A stretch of DNA of 64,000 nucleotides, from positions 1 to 64,000 of the forward strand of contig WYBB01000052.1 in the NCBI GenBank assembly GCA_011526585.1, given 5' to 3'. Within the stretch, counting starts at the first letter, position 1. Each line of letters opens with the position of its first letter. Below the pieces are notes generated by a model, which was not told the origin of the DNA, ran no database searches, and was given only the letters and a program-made list of their open reading frames with translations. Below are positions 56,322 to 64,000 of the stretch, piece by piece. Both the position numbers and the translations under genes were made by a program. This stretch comes from Deltaproteobacteria bacterium. Lineage in GTDB: Bacteria > Myxococcota_A > UBA9042 > PHBI01.

Positions 56322-57032
56322 ATGCAGCTCAGCCGACTCCTCTCGCGTCACCGTCGACGCTCCGATCCCGGAGATCGCGCGGATGTGCCGGTCGTCGAGC
56401 TCGACCGTTGGCAGCTCACCGGTCTCACCTTCGTCGTGCTGCTCATCGCCGTCGGCGGCTTCGCGGTCGGGCGCGCCACCGCCCCCGAGCCCACGCCCGC
56501 GCCGAGCCCCATCGCCCCCATCGCCGCGCGCGCCACCCTGCCGACGGCCGCCAGCGCGCGACAACGCCAGATCGCGCTCGCCCAGGTCTGGCCCCCGACC
56601 CGCGGCATCGATCAGAGCCTCGCCCGCCCGATCGCGCCGCCCCTGCCGAGCGACCCGACCGAGCGCGCGCGCGCCGAGGCGCACATGCAGCTGCAGGCGG
56701 TGCGCTCGCTCGGGCTCCGCGAGGAGCCGTCGCCCGCCGTCACACCTCCCGGCGTCGTGTCCGCCGTGACGCCCGACCCGGGCGCGGCGCCGACCCACGG
56801 CGGCTTCACGTTGCAGATCTCGCTCTTCGACACGCAGTCCGCCGCGCAGGTGATCGCGCAGGAGCTCGAGCGCGCAGGCGCCGCCGTTCGCATCCGCCAG
56901 GTCCGCACGACCGACGGTCGCGGGCTCTTTCGCGTCGAGGTTGGCGACTTCCCGACCAGCGAGAGCGCGCTCTCGTTCCAGCGCCGCTTCGAGCGCGACA
57001 CCGGCTACTCCGGCGTGCTGATCGCCCTGTGA
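56322..57032 (+). CDS. SPOR-domain membrane protein
   Basis: 236 residues. A basic N-terminus is followed by one membrane helix (about 33-50: T-F-V-V-L-L-I-A-V-G-G-F-A-V-G). A Pro/Ala-rich linker leads to a C-terminal SPOR domain, about 160-236 (T-L-Q-I-S-L-F-D-T-Q-S-A-A-Q-V-I-A-Q-E-L, then G-L-F-R-V-E-V-G-D-F). SPOR domains bind denuded peptidoglycan at the septum, so the protein probably acts in the periplasm during division or envelope remodelling. ATG 56322; the 164-bp leader has two hairpins. Confidence 0.88.
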   Translation: MQLSRLLSRHRRRSDPGDRADVPVVELDRWQLTGLTFVVLLIAVGGFAVGRATAPEPTPAPSPIAPIAARATLPTAASARQRQIALAQVWPPTRGIDQSLARPIAPPLPSDPTERARAEAHMQLQAVRSLGLREEPSPAVTPPGVVSAVTPDPGAAPTHGGFTLQISLFDTQSAAQVIAQELERAGAAVRIRQVRTTDGRGLFRVEVGDFPTSESALSFQRRFERDTGYSGVLIAL

Positions 57033-57457
57033 GCGCCAGCGCGTGGCGTGCGCGCCACCGCGTACGACGCGAGGTCGACGCTCGAGGGTGAAGGCCGCGC
57101 CCTCCGCGGGGTTTCGCCTTGTGGGCGATGCCACTCGGCGGGCGCGACCCTCCACGCACGCACTTGGGTCCCGCACCCCGAGAGCGACACGTTGCTCGCG
57201 GCACAGGTTCGATGTGGGGGATCGTGCCTGGCCGTCACCGCTCGTTTAAGGGACCGCTTTGACCCAGGTCAATGGTCAATGCGATCGAGAGATCTTCCCT
57301 ACGTCTGACACGCGCTCGGCGGCGCGTGGACACCACGCTCAACAGCTCGTGTTCACGACGCTTTTCGCCCTGGCCCGCGGTGACCCCGACCGCTCCGTCG
57401 CGTTACGATGCGAGGCGCTGAGCGAGCATTCAGTCACGCACCGCGCGCCGCCGCGGA
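57033..57457. other. 425-bp intergenic gap without a convincing gene
   Basis: Lies between two convergent genes. Near its left end CGCGTGGCG/CGCCACCGCG can form an imperfect stem for the SPOR gene's end. At 57259-57272 there is a perfect FNR/CRP-type palindrome. Short frames (57048-57308, 57259-57543) are open but lack any ribosome site or protein-like composition. I see no RNA gene. Confidence 0.6.
57259..57272. promoter_or_regulatory. FNR/CRP-type palindrome TTGAC-CCAG-GTCAA
   Basis: A perfect 14-bp palindrome with the 5-4-5 layout of FNR/DNR-family sites (FNR consensus is TTGAT-n4-ATCAA). An extra GTCAA half-site follows at 57275-57279. No convincing gene start lies downstream on either strand, so its target is unknown; a small RNA is conceivable. 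Confidence 0.35.
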
Positions 57458-59758
57458 TCACGACTTCTTCTTGCCGCCCTTGCCACCGGGCTTCTCGGGC
57501 GGCTCGACCGCCAGGATTTCGCCGGTCTCCGGGTCGCGGATGATCCCGAACTCCTCGTCGGCCAGCTCGCGCGCCATGCCCTTGAGCACCTTCTCGCGCA
57601 CCTTGGCCTCGGCCTCGGCCTTGGCCTTCTGATCGTCGATGAAGGCCTGCTTCTCGTCGCGGATCTTCTGATCCCACTCGTCGTAGACCAGCTCGCGCTC
57701 GTCGTCCTGGTCCCACACCACGGCGTCGGAGATCTCGTCGAGCCGCTCGCCCTTGCCGCCCTTTTCGCGCTTGAACTGCTCTTTGTACTCGGCCTCGTAG
57801 TCGCGCTTCTCGAACCCTTCTTCGTCGACCTCGCCCTCGGTGATGCCCTTCTTCTTGGCGATCATCTTGCGCTGCACTTCCAGCCAGCCGTCCTGATCGA
57901 TCTCGATCACCGAGATCTTGCGCAGCGGGCGCCGCCCGAGCTCATCGAAATCCTTGAGCTTGTAGAACCCGCGCCAGAGGATCTCCACCGCCGGCTGCTT
58001 GGGGTCGTCGAGGTCGAAGAGCAGCTGGTCGATGCGCAGCGGCATGAACTCCGGCCCCTCGCTCATGTCGATCGTCACCGTCGGGTGGATCCCCGGCAGC
58101 TTGAAGTACAGGTTCCCTTCGGGCGTGAGGTTGGTGAAGTACACGTCCTCGTCGCCGCGCACCTCCTTGACCTGCATCTTCGGGTGGGCCTCCTGGAACG
58201 CCAGCGGGTTCATCAGCGGCACCTCGAACTTCTGGAGGGCCTCGATGATCGGCTTGTCGTCCGGATCCTCCTCGTCGTACTCGTCCTTCAGCTTGTCGTG
58301 GGCCTTCTTGATCTCCTCGATGTCCCAGAAGTACGCGCCGAAGTTCTTCGCGCGCGGGTAGGCACCGATCGAGTACACGCCCCACCCCGCCGGCACGCGC
58401 AGGTTGTCGAGGTCGATCTCGACCAGGTCGACGAAGATGTTCTCGGGATCGAGGAGGTTGTTGGGGTCCTCGATGTTGGGGAGCGGCACCTTGTCGACCG
58501 CCTCCTCCATGTGTGAGGCGATGAAGCCCTTGCCCGCCAGGTTGGTCGGGTACGGCATCATCGGGATCTCGGTCTGCTCGGGCGCCTTCTTCTTCTTCCG
58601 CTCGGGGCGTGCGCGGATGTACTTCGCCGCCCAGCTGTCGTCGGAGATCTCGATGTCGCCGAACTCGGTCGCGCGATCGCGCAGCGTGCCTTCCTCGTCC
58701 TTGAGCTTGCGCGCCTCCGCCTTGGCGCGCGCGTCCAGCTCGCCGGAGAACTCGTCCTCGAGGTCGAGCTTCGAGATGTCGAGCATCGAGGTCGCGCCGT
58801 CGGCGCCCGAGAAGAACTTGGCGTTCGGATCCTCGGGCTTTTCCTCGGCCTCCTCCTCGCCCTCGTCGCCGGCGTCCTTCTTGGCCTGCGCGGCCTCGGC
58901 GGCCTTTTGGGCATCGGCCTCGTCGGCGGTCTCGGGCATGTCCTTGCCCAGCCGGTAGGCCGAGACGACCTTCATGCCGTCGTCCTTGGCCTCATCCTCG
59001 GCGAGCTTCTTGGCGGTCTCGTCGTCGAGCTTCTGCTCGCCGCCGCCGTCCCCGAAGGCCTTGTCCGCCAGCTTGGCCGCCTTCTCGTCGCCCTTGGGCT
59101 TTTCCTTTTCCGGCTTCTTGTTCTTCGCTTCCTCTTCCTTCTTGAGCTGCTCGAGGATCTCCTTCTTCTTCTCGCGCCGCTCCTCGACCACCTCGGCGAT
59201 GACCTTCTGCTCCTGCGCGATCGCCGCCACGTCCGGCGTCTGGATGAGCTTGGCCCACCCGCCGTAGGCATACTCGTAACGCAGCGGCAGCTTGGCGATC
59301 GGCTCGGGCTCGGAGAAGTCCGGATCCGGCCAGATCCACGCCTCGCCCTTGGCGATGTCCTCCGGCGTCAGCCACTTCACCGGCGGATACCAGATGAGGT
59401 GCCGATCCCCGATGATGCGCAGCTTCGACTCGAGCAACTTCGGGATGCGCATCTCGACGTCGAATTGCGGCACCGGTTTGCCCCCGGGCGCATAGGCCGT
59501 ACCGCGCACGATGATGTCCACGCGCGGCTTCTCGACCCAGATCTCGCCGGGCGCTCGCATGCTCACGTACGGCGGATCACCGTCGTCGTAGGGCTCCTGC
59601 ATGAGCGTGACCGGCGGCGTCACCGCCGGCCTGCAGGTCGCGCTCATCATGTCGACCTCGAAGCGTCGCTTGATGATGACGGCGACACCGTGCTGCCCGT
59701 TGCACTTGCGCCCCGGGATCCAGAAGCCTTGCCAACCGTGTTGCTCGAACTCGGGCAC
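57458..59758 (-). CDS. DUF2169 domain protein with a large charged insert
   Basis: 766 residues; DUF2169 proteins are usually about 350. N-terminal pieces are V-A-V-I-I-K-R-R-F-E-V-D, W-V-E-K-P-R-V-D-I-I-V-R-G-T-A-Y-A-P-G-G-K-P and L-P-L-R-Y-E-Y-A-Y-G-G (about 20-170). A ~230-residue Lys/Glu/Asp-rich coiled insert follows. The family end is M-P-Y-P-T-N-L-A-G-K-G-F and L-P-N-I-E-D-P-N-N-L-L. After that, ~350 residues have another domain and a K/E-rich tail ending G-G-K-K-K-S. DUF2169 genes often sit next to type VI secretion effectors or spike genes; none is visible here. Starts ATG 59758. Confidence 0.78.
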   Translation of the reverse strand: MPEFEQHGWQGFWIPGRKCNGQHGVAVIIKRRFEVDMMSATCRPAVTPPVTLMQEPYDDGDPPYVSMRAPGEIWVEKPRVDIIVRGTAYAPGGKPVPQFDVEMRIPKLLESKLRIIGDRHLIWYPPVKWLTPEDIAKGEAWIWPDPDFSEPEPIAKLPLRYEYAYGGWAKLIQTPDVAAIAQEQKVIAEVVEERREKKKEILEQLKKEEEAKNKKPEKEKPKGDEKAAKLADKAFGDGGGEQKLDDETAKKLAEDEAKDDGMKVVSAYRLGKDMPETADEADAQKAAEAAQAKKDAGDEGEEEAEEKPEDPNAKFFSGADGATSMLDISKLDLEDEFSGELDARAKAEARKLKDEEGTLRDRATEFGDIEISDDSWAAKYIRARPERKKKKAPEQTEIPMMPYPTNLAGKGFIASHMEEAVDKVPLPNIEDPNNLLDPENIFVDLVEIDLDNLRVPAGWGVYSIGAYPRAKNFGAYFWDIEEIKKAHDKLKDEYDEEDPDDKPIIEALQKFEVPLMNPLAFQEAHPKMQVKEVRGDEDVYFTNLTPEGNLYFKLPGIHPTVTIDMSEGPEFMPLRIDQLLFDLDDPKQPAVEILWRGFYKLKDFDELGRRPLRKISVIEIDQDGWLEVQRKMIAKKKGITEGEVDEEGFEKRDYEAEYKEQFKREKGGKGERLDEISDAVVWDQDDERELVYDEWDQKIRDEKQAFIDDQKAKAEAEAKVREKVLKGMARELADEEFGIIRDPETGEILAVEPPEKPGGKGGKKKS

Positions 59759-59776
59759 GCTTCCCCCCGCTCGTTG

Positions 59777-61612
59777 TCAGTCGCAGAGCCCCAGCACGAA
59801 GGAGGTCGCGCGAGCCTCCGAGACCCCGCAGGTCCGCGTGAGCTTCGGCTTGCTGGCGTCGTCGCCGCCGACCTCTTCGTCGCCGCACTTGTAGAGGAGA
59901 TCCGAGAGCAGCATCATGAGCTGCTCGTAGCTCTGCCGCATCGGCACGAAGGCGCGCACGCGGCCCGGGTGCTCGTCGAGCCACGCCTTGAGCTGCGTCA
60001 GGTCCGCCATCGTGCCGAGCTGCACGGTGTCGCCCATCACACGCTCGGCCTTCTCCTCGTCCCAGGTCGTCTGCGCGACGCGGATGCGATCGGCCCGGAT
60101 CTCGAGGTCGAACTCGTCCTTGCGCCCGGTCGGCGGATCACCCACGCGCCCGACGACCTTGCACGCCGTCGTCGCGCCGTCTTCCTTGAACTTGTAGCCG
60201 ATGTTCGGCGCGTCGTCGGAGGTCGGCACCCGCACCTTGAGTGCCGCCAGGCGCATCGAGTCGTCGAGGCGGCGACGGCCGAGCAGGAAGACGTCCTTGA
60301 CGCCGCTGCCCTCGCCCAGCTTCGCCGGGATGGCCTTGAGCACCTGGAAGACGGTCGAGGTCGGCGTCGCGCCCGCGAGCTCGACCACCACGCGCTGGTA
60401 GTCGATGCGATTGCCGGGCTTGTCGCGCAGGTCGACCAGCATCTTCTCGAGGTCGGCGGCGAGGTTGTTCGGGACCTGGCCGGTCCACTTGTCGGCGAGC
60501 TTGACCTCGGCGTCGGTGAGCGCGGTGATCCCCGTCTCCTCCGAGAAGGTCAGCGTCACCCCGCTGCGACCGCCGATCGCCGCCACCGTCGAGGGCAGCA
60601 CCAGCGTCTCCTTGAAGACGAGCGGCGTCGCGATGGCCTGGTCCATCGCCTCGGCGAAGCGCTTGGCGACGTCGTCGAAGATCTTGGCGCGCTCGGTCTT
60701 GACGCGATAGCCCTTGGCCCAGCCGGAGAGCTTCTCGACGAAAGCGCGGTCGACCAGCGCCGCGCGATACTCGTGGGGCACGCCCTTGCACTTGTCCTTG
60801 AGCGACGGCTCGAGGAAGCAAAGGCGCGAGACGTAGTCGCTCGATCCCTCACCCATGCGGCGCGAGATCCCGAAGGCGACGCCGTACGCAGGGTGCATCG
60901 CGTTCCACGCCATCTCGCGGTTCTCGATGTTCGAGAGCTGCAGGTAGCTCGCCGCGTGCACGAACCACTCGTCGAAGCGCGCCTCGTCGGAAAACGGCGG
61001 CTCGACCCACTCCCAGCCCTTGGTGGTCTTGATCTTGTCGTCGGCCTCGGACCTGGCCCGCGCGACCGCCGCCCCGAAGTTGTCGATCGACGTGAGGTAG
61101 CGCGAGAGCGTCGTCGCACCACTCCAGTACTCGCCGACATCCTTCAGATACGAAGCACCGACCAGCGCCGCCGGCTCGGCCGGCGTGCCGAGCACGCCGA
61201 TCGTCGCGCCCGGCAAGGGCTTGGCGCTCTTGGCGAGATCCTGCAGCGCCTTGCCGTCCGTGCGCGCAGCACCCGCGCGCCGCCAGATCATCATCGGGTG
61301 GTTGTCGCCGTCGAACTTGGCGTCGGGCGCCGGCAGCGACTCGGTCATCGCCTGGTTGCGCGCGATCTCGATGGCGTACACCGCCTCCTTGGCGGTCTTG
61401 TAGCGCTTGTCGCGCGCCTCGAAGAGCTTGGCCTGCAGCCCCGTGTCACAGCCGGCGACGGGCCACGCGAGCGCAGTGACGAGCAACGCCCCGAGCCCCT
61501 TCGACGTCGTGCGCAAGGTCGTCGACGCGAACGTGGCGCGCGACGTGGAGACGGCCAGGGGAGCGGGCGCGGTCGAGCTTCGCAGGGACTGTTCGGCGGT
61601 ATCAACGGACAT
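59777..61612 (-). CDS. Putative exported protein, partner of the DUF2169 protein
   Basis: About 611 residues. ATG 61612 has GGAG 6 bases upstream (ATG 61618 has it adjacent). A hydrophobic stretch with V-A-G-C lies about 55 residues in; a shorter start near TTG 61516 would make it a normal lipoprotein signal. The mature part is Lys/Asp/Ala-rich, mostly helical, with few Cys near the C-terminus (Y-K-C-G-D, R-T-C-G-V, G-L-C-D). No family recognised. It lies 18 bp upstream of the DUF2169 gene on the same strand, so they are co-expressed. Divergent from the kinase gene across 241 bp. Confidence 0.65.
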   Translation of the reverse strand: MSVDTAEQSLRSSTAPAPLAVSTSRATFASTTLRTTSKGLGALLVTALAWPVAGCDTGLQAKLFEARDKRYKTAKEAVYAIEIARNQAMTESLPAPDAKFDGDNHPMMIWRRAGAARTDGKALQDLAKSAKPLPGATIGVLGTPAEPAALVGASYLKDVGEYWSGATTLSRYLTSIDNFGAAVARARSEADDKIKTTKGWEWVEPPFSDEARFDEWFVHAASYLQLSNIENREMAWNAMHPAYGVAFGISRRMGEGSSDYVSRLCFLEPSLKDKCKGVPHEYRAALVDRAFVEKLSGWAKGYRVKTERAKIFDDVAKRFAEAMDQAIATPLVFKETLVLPSTVAAIGGRSGVTLTFSEETGITALTDAEVKLADKWTGQVPNNLAADLEKMLVDLRDKPGNRIDYQRVVVELAGATPTSTVFQVLKAIPAKLGEGSGVKDVFLLGRRRLDDSMRLAALKVRVPTSDDAPNIGYKFKEDGATTACKVVGRVGDPPTGRKDEFDLEIRADRIRVAQTTWDEEKAERVMGDTVQLGTMADLTQLKAWLDEHPGRVRAFVPMRQSYEQLMMLLSDLLYKCGDEEVGGDDASKPKLTRTCGVSEARATSFVLGLCD

Positions 61613-61853
61613 CGGCATCTCCGGCTGGCGAGGCCTGGGAGCCCGGGACTATCGACGTGGCCCGGGTGGAAGTCAAGCGTGCTTTGAGGGGCCGGGCGCC
61701 CGCCTGGCGAAAGGCGGAGCTTGATCAGGGGGCCCCCGCGGCGGGCGCTCCGCGGCCGGTCGCGGCGCCTCGTCGGACCCGGGTTTGCGGCACGGCTCGC
61801 CCCTGCGGTAGACTCCCGCAGCCGTTCAGTCCAGGCCCAGGACGACACATCCT

Positions 61854-64000
<2,147 letters not shown>

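Noticed and set aside
57048..57543. Two short plus-strand frames in the 57 kb gap
   Set aside because: No ribosome-binding site, no protein-like composition, and the second runs antisense into the DUF2169 gene.
58907..61687. 926-codon plus-strand frame opposite the DUF2169 and exported-protein genes
   Set aside because: Spans two real minus-strand genes and has shadow composition.

Overview
The window is a very GC-rich (about 70%), gene-dense chromosomal segment with 53 protein-coding reading frames or gene fragments, one tRNA and almost no intergenic space; many neighbours overlap by 4 bp (ATGA/GTGA). Several Hanks-type Ser/Thr kinases (two with STAND-type ATPase modules), MopE-like calcium-motif lipoproteins, many Cys-anchored lipoproteins, a TonB-domain/receptor fusion and cholesterol-oxidase-like enzymes suggest a myxobacterium-like member of the former Deltaproteobacteria (Myxococcota). 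This is inferred from gene content only. I see no insertion sequence, prophage or CRISPR array.

Layout. 1-1.8 kb: tail of an unknown protein and a FadL-like outer-membrane protein. 1.8-7.0 kb (minus): a nucleoside-salvage operon running YHS-like mini-protein, DeoB-like protein, pyrimidine nucleoside phosphorylase, purine nucleoside phosphorylase, cytidine deaminase and adenosine/5'-deoxyadenosine-type deaminase. The DeoB-like protein occupies the place of phosphopentomutase but has lost the cap domain and nearly all catalytic residues. 7.1-10.9 kb (plus): a coupled cassette of ABC permease, ABC ATPase, lytic transglycosylase, NUDIX hydrolase and lipoprotein. 11.0-13.5 kb: tRNA(CAU), a small unknown protein and a strikingly acidic protein with a histone-H1-like tail. 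13.6-20.7 kb: mutS-glnD, a lipoprotein and a XerC/D recombinase. 20.7-23.8 kb: a kinase-ATPase-TPR regulator that appears broken by an out-of-frame internal deletion. 23.8-27.9 kb: a 1360-residue MopE-like lipoprotein with nine Cys/Asp repeats.

28-39.8 kb: DUF1304 protein, SDR, TetR regulator facing a fatty-acid-hydroxylase-like enzyme, porin-like barrel, Ser/Thr kinase, a giant IPT/TIG lipoprotein, HEAT-repeat and Cys-rich lipoproteins, and FxsA. 39.8-43.8 kb: IHF/HU subunit, UPF1-like helicase, and the efp-epmA pair. 43.8-47 kb: TonB-dependent receptor with its own TonB-C-like domain, plus a lipoprotein. 47.2-54.4 kb: GST and a five-gene minus-strand lipid cluster (CrtC/AttH-like, GMC oxidoreductase with a gluconate-dehydrogenase-subunit-3-like region, SCP2 carrier, CaiB CoA-transferase, ABC1 kinase) that looks like a steroid or isoprenoid pathway. 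54.6-57 kb: lone trpA, RidA, a 65-residue ORF with its own promoter and hairpins, and a SPOR protein. 57.5-64 kb: a DUF2169 protein with a large charged insert, an unknown exported protein, and a zinc-ribbon Ser/Thr kinase with a degenerate ATPase module that runs off the window.

Most interesting leads: the capless, active-site-dead DeoB homologue in a working nucleoside operon; the sterol/isoprenoid-like cluster; the acid-block/H1-tail protein; the small transcription unit and 17-bp hairpin near 56 kb; and the two damaged kinase regulators.
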